From Struthio camelus (lineage: Eukaryota; Chordata; Aves; Struthioniformes; Struthionidae): a stretch of 64,000 bases of DNA. A model generated the notes under the pieces. It made no database searches. It saw nothing but the letters and a program-made list of their open reading frames with translations, and had not been told where the DNA came from. The translations under genes were made by a program, and so were the position numbers. Shown here piece by piece: positions 1-12,081 of the stretch. The DNA lies in NCBI RefSeq assembly GCF_040807025.1, contig NC_090981.1, positions 44,321,317 through 44,385,316 of the forward strand, written 5' to 3'. How positions within the stretch are numbered: position 1 is the first letter of the stretch; every line of letters begins with the position of its first letter.

Positions 1-3000
1 TAAAGCCTAAGCAAGCAGCCCACCTCCACACCCCACGCACACTCCTCCTTTACAACCTACCACTTTCTTGCTCCCTTTGCTTTCCTTCCTACGGGTTTCC
101 TGCTTCCCCTGCGCCGCCCTCCCTCCGTAGCAGGCAGCCTCTCCTCCCAAGGTCCCCTCCTTCCCCGCGACGCCTGTGTTACTGCTCCAGGTGCCAGGCT
201 AACGCTTGGGGCTTCTCCCCCTGCTGCCTCCCAGCAGGCAGCCTGACCATGCCTGCCTTGCCCCCAGCACGACGCACTCCCCACCGGCCGTGCCAGGCGC
301 GGAGGCAGCGGACGCGGCACCGCTCACGCCGAGCCAGACCCGTGCCTGAGCGCTCGCTGTGCGTCTTTTCCGCCTTCTCAGAGAGCTGTGTGATGAGCAA
401 ACCCAGGATGCTCCCACGGTGCCCAGGACTGCCAGGTGCCACGACACACCACTTGCCTGGCCAGGAGTCTTTTTTTTAATGGATACATTCTCTAAAACAT
501 CTCACTCTCAGCAAAACTTCAGGAATGTCTTGTCTTGGAGGAACATGATGATGAGCGCACAAAAAGTAGCGCGCTCAAATTGTTCCTCATGAATAGAAGC
601 TCTAATGAGCCACTTTAATTTTTCAGCTTTAATGTTTTTTTGCATGCATGTTACTGGCATCATGTGTTTAACCGATTCAAATTTAAAGACTTTGAAGCCA
701 TTAAAGGAAACTGAAGTCTGATCACCATTGTGGTTTCTGGTTTACAGTTAGCAAAACATTCTGTTTTTTCTGGATCCCATTTGCACCCTGGGAAAACACT
801 AGGAACAGATGGCTTACTATCTGAGTCTACAAGCAGTTCAAACAGGAGTAGGCACCCTGCATGCTGCAAATGTTTACAGAGGTTAAGCATAATCAGTTCC
901 TGCTAGTTCCTGCCAATTGCATTAATCAAATTAGTGGTGAGTGTGGGTAAAGAGCCTAAGGAAATAGGTTTATGAATATATTACATTATTCTACACAGTG
1001 TTTAAGATCACTGCTGAAGAGCTGACGTAGATGGAAGAGTCCCATGTCCAGAGCAGAGAACTTCACTTTCATGTTAGATTATTTACCAGTACTGGTGACT
1101 ATCAAAATAAATGCTGCAGATGGGAAAGGCTCCTAAGGCAGTTGCTGGAGAGAGGCACTCTGCTTGGAATTTCTGTTAATGCTGGTTAGTACAGCAGGAG
1201 AAGTAAGAGGGAGATTTTATTTGTACAATAGTCATTTTGTAGCAACGGAAAAGGTTCCTTGGGTGTTCGTGCTTTTGGTCAACACCAATTGAACGTTATA
1301 AATCTCAGCTCACTTTCCTTGAGCAAGACATTCCAAGAGCGATATTGTTCAAAATTTGCAAAGCTCTAAATCTGTCCATTGATAAGGAAACCTAGGACCT
1401 CGTCTGTTTTGACTGCACCTGAAGGGCAAGCTAACAAGAAGGTCTTTCTTTGTCCTATGGGCATTTGATTTCTAGGTATATTTTTCAAGTCCAACAAGAG
1501 CTGTACAGAAGAGGAGATCAACAGTCAGTACAACATGTAGTCTAATAGGTTTCTTTCTTGTTAGTCCAAAGTGAAAGGCCTAGTGAATAGCACACTCTTC
1601 CTTTGCAGATGAAATATTTCCACTTATATAGAATATATATGGAACTGTAATATGGAATATTTCATCTCAATATCTGAAAATCTAGAACAGCTTTATTTTC
1701 AGTCTGTTAAAATCAGTATAGTGACTCATTTAATAGCCCAAACAGATTTGCTCAGAAATCATACTACTCATGCAAATACAAGGTATAGCCTCTATTTCAT
1801 TCATCTGCATGAATATTGACCTGGAGGAAAAGATTTCACATTAAATAAATGTCACTAGCTAAGGTTATGGAGTTGTAATTTGGAGAGACAGTAGTGTAAT
1901 GGGCTCTGGGCTGCAAACAGGCTTTGTTACACAACCATTATGTTGCATTTTTTTAAACTAAGCCACAGGTTTTAGTGCCTGTGAACTGTCCTGTGGACAG
2001 TGTCTTGGTTATTTACAGTGCTAGTGATTCAATAGAAAAGAGTTTTTTTAATGAGTCAGTATTGAAACAATGTGACACTCTGGTTTGCTTTTAGGGCATA
2101 AAACTGAGGGCCTGATCAGCTGACCTCATTTACATACAATAGATCTTTGTTAAAGGGGTTTTAATATAGCTGAGAACTTGACTCCTGGAATCTGAGCAGA
2201 ATCAAAGTGCATTTACTGCTCATATTATGACAGCCAGCATTTTGTTTCATGGGAAAATCTGCAGCCGCTCTGTTCAAGGCTTCCTGAGAACTCCGAGACT
2301 AGTTGTTGTGACAAGACGTTGTCAGGTTTGGCACTTCCACAGCAACCGAAGTTCTGCTCTTCTTTCCAAAGCCTTAAATGCTTTTAAATACCTTCTAGAA
2401 AAAACACAGCTCTGCCTCATACACTTGACTCTTCAAGAATATACAATAGCAGAAGCCACAACTGTGTTCAGTTTTGGATGAAGGAAGAGGTCTGGAAAGA
2501 AAGAAAAATAAAATTCATTTATGTTCTAACACAACTAGTGTCATTTGAAGAAATTCAACGGGCAAAAATTAATTCATTGTGAAGTAACAAGATAAGTGAC
2601 TCTGTCAAGAAATAATCCTTTCATTTCTCTATCTAAATCACTTTGTCGAAAGCCCTGGATAATTCTTACCATTAAATGTTCTGGAAAAAAAATTACTGTA
2701 TTAGTTCAATAAACAGAGAACACATGCTTTAGCATATATATCTTGTAGTTCTTCTGAGGACTCATCCAAAATTTCTACTTTCCTTTCTGGTACTCAGAGT
2801 ACCTTCTTCTTGTGCCAAAGTATTTGAAAAACAAAATGCGCTTTTAAAATGAGGTCCTACAGCACACCGTGGAAAGGATGGGCAGTGGGATTACAGGCTA
2901 GTCTGACTCAAAGTGATGAAAGTGCTGCCAGGTCCTCGTTCAGGATTCGTTTCATATTTATGGGCATGCTTGCTGTTCTAAGTCTTTCTTTGACCCCAGG

Positions 3001-6000
3001 CTCCCGGTACAGTAGCCTTCTTTAGCTCGTGTATTGTAATTTCTGGGAGCCAGGCTGTGTGCTGTAGGACAGCTTCTTTGCTTTCACCCTTGCCAGGTTC
3101 AGTTCAGGGATGGATACAGCGATCCCATCGGTAGCTGGGCGCTCCAGGCTCCAGCCGCATGTCAGGCCGGGAGAGGCAGAAAATTAAACCTTTGGAAAAT
3201 CTAGGCCTTGTCATACTACCCGACCTATAGCTGCGGTCAGGATAGACATACCTGCACTCTGAAGACTGTTCTTTGTCTTGCTTCAGCGAGTGTCTTGCTT
3301 CAGTATATCAGTGAGGCGGAATTAAAGCACAATTAAAAACAATGTAGGTAAGTCCTAACTGCATATTGTTTTGTGAGGACAATATGTTAGCCTCAAGTCC
3401 AAACAATATTGTCCCTTTCAAAAACTTTCCTCAGGGTTTATGCCTGACCAGTGATGTCAAAACTCCTCTCATTTTAGTCTGAGAGTTAAACACAGGAAAT
3501 GCATCCATTTCCTTGCAAAAAATATTTAGCTCGCTCTATCCTAACCCTTAGAGTAAAGGAGCGCCTAGGAAAATGTACTGGTTTTTTTCAGAGCGGTGAG
3601 ACACCAGCTGGCTCTCCTTCCTGCGATGCACCTGAAGTCACCGGTAACTTCTTGCAGAATTCAGCTACTGAGAAGGTCCTGAAAAGGGTGAAGAGCAGAG
3701 GAGCGTGAGCAGGGCAGCTGCTTCTGCCAGGTCAAGCTACCCCACTTATTTGAAGGCAGTGTTGATGTTCAACCTGTGACAGCACTGGCGGCTTCTGAAA
3801 GTGTGCATGAGGACAAAATTAGGTTTTTAAAAATACGGGAGGAGAGGAAATGGGGGCAAGCTAATATATCTGCCATCAGATGTAGTCAGAAGAAACAGGT
3901 AGGCAAATCTTTAAAATGAGTCTATACCAATTTTTTGTCCAGGGTATGTCACTTTTATATGTTGAATTACCTAAATTTTTGTAGGAATTATCTCAAACAA
4001 GGCCCAGGAGAGACATCTGGTAAACCTACAACTGAAGGAAGTGTTACTAAAGCTGAGAACACACAAGAAAGTTATTAAAATCTCAGGCCACACTGAACTG
4101 ACTGAAACAGAACGGAAAGGATATCATTATCATTAAGAACTAGCAGCTAATTGCTTAATGAAAATCAGGTGGTTTGTAGCCAGTGGGTAACTTTCAGGAG
4201 TGTAGCCTATTTTATTTCATTCAAATGGCATTTGGAAGCAACGTGGTCTGCTTTTGTTCTGTACCCTCCCCCTTGTGGCAATACACAATTTTAATAATGC
4301 TTGAGGAGAGCAGCAGATGCAGGGAAATGATGTAGGCTCTAAGGCTGTCAAAAACCTTTCATACTGCCTGACAATTCAGAGAGCAGATGTCATTCTGGCA
4401 CTTACTGGTTCTTTCTCCAAGTGTACATGCTGTGATATAAGAAATAAAGACACTTCCCTTTATGCCACTGGACAATTTTCTTACTCAAATGGTGAACAAA
4501 TCACCTCTCAAAATTGACTTTTCACTTATGTCGGACTTTGCCAGGCACAAGTAATCAAGAAGCATGCAGGGATTTTGGATGCCAGAACTGTGAATTAGAA
4601 AGTGGAGAGTGGAAAACGAGTCTCATGCAGACGTGGGCAGGACTTTTCTACACGTGCATGCCCTTCCTGTGAAAGAGGTAAAGAAATCTTTCTTTACTCT
4701 GCCAGATAAAACAGTAAACTCATATTCTGCAGCGGTTTTCCAGACTACAAATCACTTAAGAAAGTCAGTGCGTGCTTTAGCTCAGCCCTGGAAAGCAGCC
4801 CCTCTCATTGCACAGGAACACCCACCTCTTGTGTAACTAAACCCAGCACCCTCCTTCCAGGAGCGTGGCCCACTCAGAAGCGGAGCAACGAGGCCCTGAC
4901 AATAATCAGTGCAGACCACTGAAATGATCTTGCTAGAAGAGAAAACACGCTGGGCAAATATTCTTCACAAAGTCTACGCTGACCATTAAACTAAATGTCC
5001 CCAAATGTCCTGCTTCATTCCCTTTCAGCATTGTCACAGTGTTGCTGGGTGCCACTGATTGCCAACTTCATTTCAACACGCAGTCTTCTCCCTGTACAGG
5101 CAGCTACCTGGCTCAGCTAACATAAGGAGGGCAGATGAAGAGGGGAATCCTTGTGAGCAGCTAGGGAAGCAGAGAGAACAGCTGGGAAATGGCTTTCTTA
5201 CCCTTTCAAAAGTCTGGGGTTTTCCGAGTTTTCCTATCCTGCACTGAGATGAAACAGGTCCTTTCAAGGATTTTTGTGAAACATGAGGTATCGCCAGAAA
5301 AGCTGCTAATCAGCCAGCTAGGACACTTGCCTAGAGCTGTGAAACAGCCAGAATGAGTTCTGACTTTCCTTGATTCAGTGCAGAGAGTTGAAATCCCTCT
5401 CCCACATCCCAGGACAGTGTCAGTACTCACCGAGTATCGGCTAGTCCAGGCGAGTTTGTACTTGTTTCCTTGTTTCCACTTGTTTCCACCAGTTCCCTTC
5501 CACCTTCTCCAAATCCCATTCCGGGTTTGAGCAATCACTCCTGCCTGAAATAGTACATTTTTAGTAGAACATATATGATATATATATATTCAATAATTTG
5601 CACTTTCCAAGAGCAATAGTTCCTGCAAAACACAGGTAGCTGGCTTTGGAGGTGCTGCAGCTCTCTTCCCCAAGGCTGGTGCTGAGCAGCGGGACGTGCT
5701 ACTGCAGGAACTTCTAGATGCCTTTCACTGTGATCAGAACTAAAAGCAAAACTCACTGGGAGATCCTAACTTGAACATATATAGCCCAATGTAAACAGGT
5801 ATTGCTCTTGTCTTTCAATAGTGAGAAGAAGAAAAGCTTTCCCTTTTTTTTTTTCTTCCTGTTTACGCTTTTACTAATTCTCCAGACACCCCATAGCTGA
5901 ACCCCACATCAAAACTGTAGCCCTTCCTTTTAGCATCTGACTCCTTAATGTTATAGCCCTCAAGTACAAGTTACTTATGAGCTGGGAGGGAAATAACTGG

Positions 6001-7500
6001 CTGCAGGAATGGAAAAAGATTGGAGAAGGAGCCTCACTTTAGATTTAAAATACAAGCAACTAAACGGCGTAGGGAAAAGAAAACCAGCCACATTTGTTTG
6101 AAATAATAACCTAAATAAGCACAAACTTGCAAGTGCCAAAAACCCTGTAAGAGCATGGGCAGGCGATAACAGCTATGTGGAAGTCACTAGAGAGGGATGC
6201 ACCAAAGGTAAGAGGGCAAACAGCGGGGTGCTGTTTGCAGCGCAGCGAGGAAAACTGCCTGTTCCTTGAGGAGCGAAGGGCGCTTCCCACCATGACTGTT
6301 ACTACCGCTCGCACACTGCCGTTGTGCCCAACAGCTAAGTCAGCGGGCAGTAACTGAGACGTGACCATTCAGTGCAACGAGTGACCATACAAGGGCAGCT
6401 GGACGGACTCCCACCACTGCCCTTTGAGGGTAGCTTTGGGTAAGTCGCAGCTTTGCAGAGACTCGCACCTCCCGGTTTGCACACTCCCTCTTTTACCTCT
6501 ACCCTGCTGGAAACAAAAACCAGGAGGCGTTCATGTGGATTGGCAGACTGCCTAGCCACCCCTAGCAAGCTGGGTTGGCCCAACTGAGCTGAAAACCGGA
6601 CGCTTACAGGACTGCTTAATGAGCAGGCTTGACACCCACAAACGCAGTTTCTTTGCACTCTTGGTTTTACTAGGGCACTAGGAAGGTGCTGTATATTTTG
6701 ATAACAGAGTAAACAACCAAGAGACCCACATACAGCACTTTGACATTGTAAAAATTTATGTTCATGATAAAAAACAAAACAAAACAAAAAAACCCCATGT
6801 GGCTTTAATGAGAGGAAATGAGCAAAAGGGAGCTGAAGAGTGCTGCAGAACAGCCTTATGCCACGGGTGTACCTACTGCAAGATCTTACCTGCTATGGAA
6901 TTAAAATTGTCACATCATTGATTCCCGGTCTCAACTTAGCTTTTAGTGAAACTCACAGCCAACCTACCTGGGTCAGTCTTGCCCTGGGACCAGGTGCAGA
7001 CTGGCCTAGCATGTCACAAGTCACCTCTTTGCTTTGCTTCCCCTGCTACAATACCTTGTACTGCTCTTGTGAGCAAAATACAGGCGGGATCCCATGACTT
7101 TCTGCAGGTTTTGAAGAATAAACCGTCTTTCCCATTAGCAGGTACTGTGACAGTGATAAATCTCTCAGACAGTGGGTCAGTGTGGGAGAAAGCAGATGTT
7201 CCTAATGCCTTTTCTTGTTAACCTTTTCTTTCCTTCTCCTTCCCAGCGTCTCATTCCAACCTGGTCTGATTTCACTAGGGACCTGGGATCGTTCCTGGAG
7301 GCTTTACTCCAAGTGGTAACAGCAAACCAGTGCAGTACGGAGGACACTGAACCACCTTCTTCCCCTCCCTGCTTTTTCACATCCCTGAGGTGGTGCAAAA
7401 AAGTCCTCCACCTTCCTGGCAGCTACTGACATCCCCCCCCAAACCCGGGCTTGGGATGGGCATAGGCTGCCCCAGTCCCTCCCCATTGCAGGGCATTTCT
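1..7500. other. Intergenic region with no recognised gene
   Basis: No stretch here shows a recognisable protein domain, a chain of phase-compatible exons or an RNA gene. Open frames are short (under about 150 codons) and overlap on both strands. The first 450 bases are C-rich and the rest is AT-rich. A short degenerate tandem repeat built on the word TTGTTTCC lies at about 5456-5500. In mammals CMYA5 lies on this side of MTX3, but no CMYA5-like exon was recognised. Cis-regulatory elements cannot be excluded by eye. Confidence 0.5.
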
Positions 7501-7506
7501 CCTGCT

Positions 7507-7525
7507 GGGGGGGTGGGGGGGAGGA
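7507..7525 (+). other. G-run, potential G-quadruplex
   Basis: Two runs of seven G separated by one T, followed by AGGAG. It lies at the left edge of a CpG-dense block. Such a pattern can fold as an intramolecular quadruplex. An opposite-strand C8 run lies about 70 bases to the left, at 7432-7440. Confidence 0.5.
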
Positions 7526-7539
7526 GACCAGTGCGGTGG

Positions 7540-7990
7540 GGCTCGCCGCGCTCACAGAGCAGGACGTGAGCGCTACGGGCGCATAAACCCCGTGTCATCT
7601 CCGCACAGCTGGGTCTCGCGCATGCATAGGAGCGGAGTGCTGCTGTGAGCCTGTACACCGGGCGCTGCCGGAGCACGCGCCTTGCGAACCGCCGGGCCGG
7701 GGAAAAGGCTCTCACCCAGATGCCTGCCTGCGCTCAGTCACGTCCCACCTTCCCGCCAGGATGAGGGCTCCCGAGCTCTGCGGGCAAAGCTGCCCTGGGG
7801 TGCTCCCTCGCCTGCTTCGGGGACAACAGCCTCAGTGAGCTGAAGCTGCTGAAAGCTGGTGCTCAGCTGGCTCGTCCTGAGCACCTCCAGACAACACGGA
7901 CAGGAGCGTCGTGCTGACCAAAAGGCAGGCGGAGGAGAACGGCTGCTTGGCTGGCGCGGGGGGAGCCGCATGAGGACAGTGGCCAGACGC
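7540..7990. promoter_or_regulatory. CpG-dense block (orphan CpG island)
   Basis: CpG dinucleotides are frequent between about 7540 and 7740 (roughly two dozen by my count) and stay elevated to about 7990, against CpG-poor flanks. A partial NRF1-like core, GCGCATGC, lies at about 7619. It is about 12 kb from the MTX3 promoter, and no gene start was recognised beside it. In birds such islands are often promoters of coding or noncoding transcripts. That role here is inference. Confidence 0.45.
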
Positions 7991-8536
7991 TCAGAGGAAA
8001 GCTGTGGGCTGTGTGCGGTCTGTGCGTGCCACCAGCTACGCCGAAGGGCCCAGCGCTGCAGTGAGATCAGTGCTCCAGCAAGTGCATCAAAATTTGTCAC
8101 CTCACAGACACTGGTTAGCACCACATGGGATTATGGAGCGTTTTGCTGAATTGGGTTAACCACTAAAAGCAGACTAAAATGACTTGTGAAACTGGAGGCT
8201 AAAATCAATATATATTTTTTAATGCAGTGTCTTGTTAGGCAGCAGGGTCTTTGAATGATAAAGTATGAGGTTAGGGTTTGGACAACTTGCTGCAACAGCG
8301 CAGACCAGCCAGATTTGATCTACAGCATAGAGTTGGTCAGGCTAACATAAAAAGCTGACTAGCGGTCTGGCTTTTAGTACGAAAGAGGACACTATGAATG
8401 GTTCCTACTGCAACGCCAAGAATAACACCAAGTAAGAGAGGTAACCTATTTAAGTCAGTCTGGAAACTGTTTCAACCAGGAATCAAATACAATTGGGTGA
8501 TTTTCTTAATGGAGTGCTAAGCTACGTTAGCGAAAG

Positions 8537-8573
8537 TGACGTGACTTTACCAGTGCCTAGGAGTATATAAAAG
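8537..8573 (+). promoter_or_regulatory. Candidate TATA promoter with CRE-like site
   Basis: A CRE-like octamer TGACGTGA (8537-8544) is followed 20 bases on by TATATAAAAG (8564-8573), a strong match to the vertebrate TATA consensus. Transcription would start near 8594-8600. The first ATG after that point opens a 128-codon frame at 8663. Spacing and sequence fit a core promoter, but nothing in the sequence proves it is used. Confidence 0.3.
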
Positions 8574-9999
8574 CCTAATGCATCCCAGCAATATTCTAGA
8601 AGGGGAAAAAAAGACATTTTTAAAGCTAACTTGGAAATATTCAACAGACCATACTTGCAGCAATGTTTCATAGCATTTTTCATCTGATTTCTTTAACAAC
8701 ATACATATTCCTGCAACCAGCTCACCAAATACAGACTAGCCCTAATGCCATCTACATAAAGGCTTTTGCTACAACACTCCCTGACAGCAGGGGTGTTAAA
8801 CAGGTTGCCCTGCTTCCAGCTGGAAGCCCTTCTCCAGGTGAAAGCATGGCAGGCAGCGTGACTTCCTCTAGAGGCAATAATCTGGTCCCAGCCACCATCT
8901 TCCGGGGCAGGGCAGGGAGCAGGAGACCTACGGGTTGCTCTGCGAGCAGCAGTACAACAGAAACAGGTACTTCCTGCACTTGCATGGTGTCGGTGCATGC
9001 ACAAAGGGCTCAATACAGCACAAAGACAGCAGATGTGCAGTGCGTATAACCGCCAGCTGCTCTGTGCAGGAAGCAGGACAGCATGCAACGGTCCCAGGGC
9101 CCCACTGCTGCAGCTTGGCCAGAAGGGCCCATCACTTCCATTGCAGACTATCCTTTATCGCAGGCAATGGAAGAAAAGCCAGGCACTGCGGCAGATTTGC
9201 ACCCACTTTCGTAGAGATCTACATCTGAGGTAGGTAGCTGAGGCTTCCTTTATATTCAGTGGAGAGAGACACGTTTTCAGGGCTCAATTCACTTGCCTGT
9301 TTCAGACGCTTATTTTAAGGAGATGAATCATACCTAAAGCATCTTTCTCCCCTGGCCTGAGAGGGAGTTGTGGCCGACTACCTCAGGTGTAGCTGTCTGT
9401 GCTTACTCAAACTGAGTCCCACTCTGAACTTCCTAACTGCCCAGTTTCAAAATGCAGGCACACAAATATGCCAGTGAACATAACGGGTAAGTCTGAGCTG
9501 TCAGGCCAGAGAGGGCATTTTCCACATAAAGGAGTTTGGTTTTCATTTCAGCTTGGATAAAATGTAATTAAGCAAGAAAGAGCATGGACATGCAGCCACG
9601 CAGGTTGTCTGGGATCACGTACACCGCTCCAAGCAATGCTGTGATCTCCAGCCCTCTTATCCTCTGCCACGCAGTGAATTAAGTTACTTAGGCACTGCTT
9701 TGTTGAGCAGATTGTGTACTCACACAGCACGGCAGATCACTCTCAAAAAACCCCTTGATATTAGTCTGACTGTACAACTTCAGTATTTAATAGGGTGGGA
9801 TTCCTGTCTAGTCAGAGTGCTTCTGATAATCACCAAGGCTCACATATAAGATGACGTTTGGTGTGGAGAAGCACAGGTTTTCTACACACACAAATACAAA
9901 AACAGTTGTGCTGAAAGAAGTGATTGCTACTTAAGAGTTATAATTACAATTTAAAAGCTGATATATTAGATACATTGAATGGTTTTGATCTCTTGTTCT
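8574..9999. other. Intergenic region downstream of MTX3
   Basis: Apart from the hypothetical open frame at 8663-9049, nothing was recognised. A short AC-rich stretch near 9886-9903 would read as a GU-rich element in a minus-strand transcript, which suits the MTX3 termination region. Confidence 0.4.
8663..9049 (+). CDS. Hypothetical 128-residue open frame, hydrophobic N-terminus
   Basis: This uninterrupted frame starts at the first ATG downstream of a TATA/CRE-like pair. G stands at -3 of the start codon, a moderate context. The first 20 residues begin MFHSIFHLISLTTYIFL and resemble a signal peptide or a single membrane anchor. The rest is Ser/Thr/Arg-rich with no recognised domain and ends in a Cys-containing tail. 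The frame overlaps open frames on the other strand, which is common by chance in GC-rich DNA. It may be part of a noncoding RNA or no gene at all. Confidence 0.12.
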   Translation: MFHSIFHLISLTTYIFLQPAHQIQTSPNAIYIKAFATTLPDSRGVKQVALLPAGSPSPGESMAGSVTSSRGNNLVPATIFRGRAGSRRPTGCSASSSTTETGTSCTCMVSVHAQRAQYSTKTADVQCV

Positions 10000-11970
10000 A
10001 GCAGTCAGCCATTTTTATTTCTTTGAACGGAGCTATTTACAGATGAGAAAGTCTTTCATAAGAAAAAAAAAGCCTAAAATCCAACATAATCTCTATAAAA
10101 AAAAAAAAAGGCTACCAAAACTCCATTAAAAATCCAAAATTTTAATCTTGGAGCAATGAACTCTTTACAAAGAGATTTTAAAGATTATGCGTACATATTC
10201 ACAAAAGCAACAAACTAAGGCATATTCTCCATAGCTGTGTTCAATAAATAAAAGACTATGAAAAGCCATGTGACATGATCTCTCTTAAACCTTGTCAAGA
10301 TACAGGCAGCAAAAATTTCAAATATTTTAATTTTTTACATGTACTGGACTGTCAGTTTATTCAATTAGCACAAGTATGGGCTAGATCCATTTCTAAGCAC
10401 TAAAACAAACATTCTAGGAAAAGCATGAAGCATAAACCTTATTGTAAAGTGCTCATTAGAAACCTATCATAATTAAGAAATGTTAATCTTATTACATTCC
10501 CTACATATCAAGTCTAAAAGTACAGTATGTACACAATCTACAGTCTTGTCTGTATAAACAGTAAATAATTTATATATCTCAAATGTGACTAGTAGCTGAA
10601 GGAAAGTTGAAAGGCTATTTTGATTCAGCCAAGGGAAAAAAACAAAACAAAACAAAATCCCAGAAGAGTCACCCATACATATATCCGTCGAAATTCTGTA
10701 TCTCAAGTGCTGCCATTTTGGCTAAGCTCCTTGACTCACTCCAATGACCCCACTCATGAAGCATCTGCCAGTATATTACCAATACAGAATTTCAGCCTCT
10801 CTTCTACAGCAGGACTGCTTGGGTCTCTAAGAACAGGCAAGAGTGCTGCTAAGAGCAAAGGTAATGAGACACACTAAGTCCCTTAATTAAATAGGAGAAA
10901 TATGTGCTGAAATATATTATGCTTGCAGAGATAAAAGAACTCTGGATCAGACTGTCAAGGAATAAGAATTTGGATGTTTTTTTATTTCAGTTGTTGAATG
11001 AACCTTAGCACTTATAAAAAGTAAGACAAAACTAATTAGAGGCATCTGTGACACCGAGTAAAAAGCCTACACTGGCTTTTTTTTTTTTTTTTTTTTTTTT
11101 AAAACAAAGTTTTAACCAGAGCATCTCAGTCCAGAGCTGCAGTACGTCTGCTAGTCAAAGTCTCCTATCTTAATGGGAACAAAGCAAACCCGTCCACCCT
11201 GCTACCAGTCCTTTCTGTGATTTAGACCTATGGTTTTGTAGCATGGAATATTATCCAGCACACAGGTTAAGCTTCTTTCACTCAGGTATCAGTGGTAAAG
11301 TGTTAGTATTGTACATCACTGTACTCCCCACAGCGCACACACTTTTCACCATTTTCCTCAAAGTGCAACGTGAAAAGCTTTCAAAAACACATGCACCCTT
11401 AAAATGCAAGACAATAGTGTTCATGAAGTACAATAAAAAAGTTTAACTTCCTCTCATTGCCTTTCAGTTCTCATCTGCTATGAAAGGCAACATTTCATTC
11501 TTTTCCAGCCGTCTGCAATTTTAAAACCGGGCTTCGTAATTTGCAAAAAGATACAAGAGTATGGCCACTCACACGTAGTGACATGGCTGAACTATAATAT
11601 AGCATGATTACAGTAAAACCAAAAGCCATAAAGTAAAATAAGGTGAACATTCCATAAATGGAATCTTAACTTTTGGCCAACATTTTTGCTAGCCTAAAGA
11701 CAGTAATTTGATTACAAAATCACTTTCACATCCGGCAGGAACAAACCTCTTGTTTAATAGTTTACTCTAGCCTCAGCTTAGTGCGTGGTGAGCCTAAACA
11801 ATGAGTTTTCTTAAAAGAAGAGGCAAAGAGGAGATTGTAAAGCTGTATTTCTTCCCTACTTGCACCCATTACCAGATTTTTCCCTTATCAAACCACATTT
11901 ACATGAAAAAAATTGCTGTGACGTTCAGAAGAGTTGAAGGCAAACACGCATGTAGGGGCAACAGAAGCTG
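10000..11970 (-). other. MTX3: MTX3 3' untranslated region (probable extent)
   Basis: The segment follows the MTX3 stop codon on the minus strand and is AT-rich without coding structure. Minus-strand AATAAA hexamers occur at 10014-10019, 10356-10361 and 10981-10986, so several 3' ends are possible. The distal one would give a UTR of nearly 2 kb. A T22-23 run at about 11078-11100 reads as poly(A) on the minus strand. The true end cannot be fixed without transcripts. Confidence 0.45.
10014..10019 (-). terminator. MTX3: Candidate distal poly(A) signal of MTX3
   Basis: The plus strand reads TTTATT, so a minus-strand transcript carries the canonical AATAAA. It is the most distal clear hexamer before recognisable transcription evidence ends. 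Alternatives are at 10356 and 10981. Confidence 0.4.
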
Positions 11971-12081
11971 TCAAGGTGACAAACGATTCAATGGACTGCT
12001 TTCTTCTCCACCTGCAGCAAGCTTGAGTGTTGTTAGCTTTCGAGGGGGATGCTGAGGACTCTTACGAAGGTTGTCGTCCAT
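11971..12081 (-). CDS. MTX3: MTX3 exon 9 (last coding exon)
   Basis: Encodes residues 277-312, from [10 protein letters not shown] to LNRLSP and stop TGA at 11971-11973. The acceptor CAG precedes 12081. The Pro/Lys-rich tail [10 protein letters not shown] is typical of metaxin 3. Confidence 0.93.
   Translation of the reverse strand: MDDNLRKSPQHPPRKLTTLKLAAGGEESSPLNRLSP

Noticed and set aside
1-7500. Possible CMYA5 exons
   Set aside because: Gene order predicts CMYA5 on this side, but no long exon or characteristic C-terminal domain sequence (fibronectin III or SPRY) was found.
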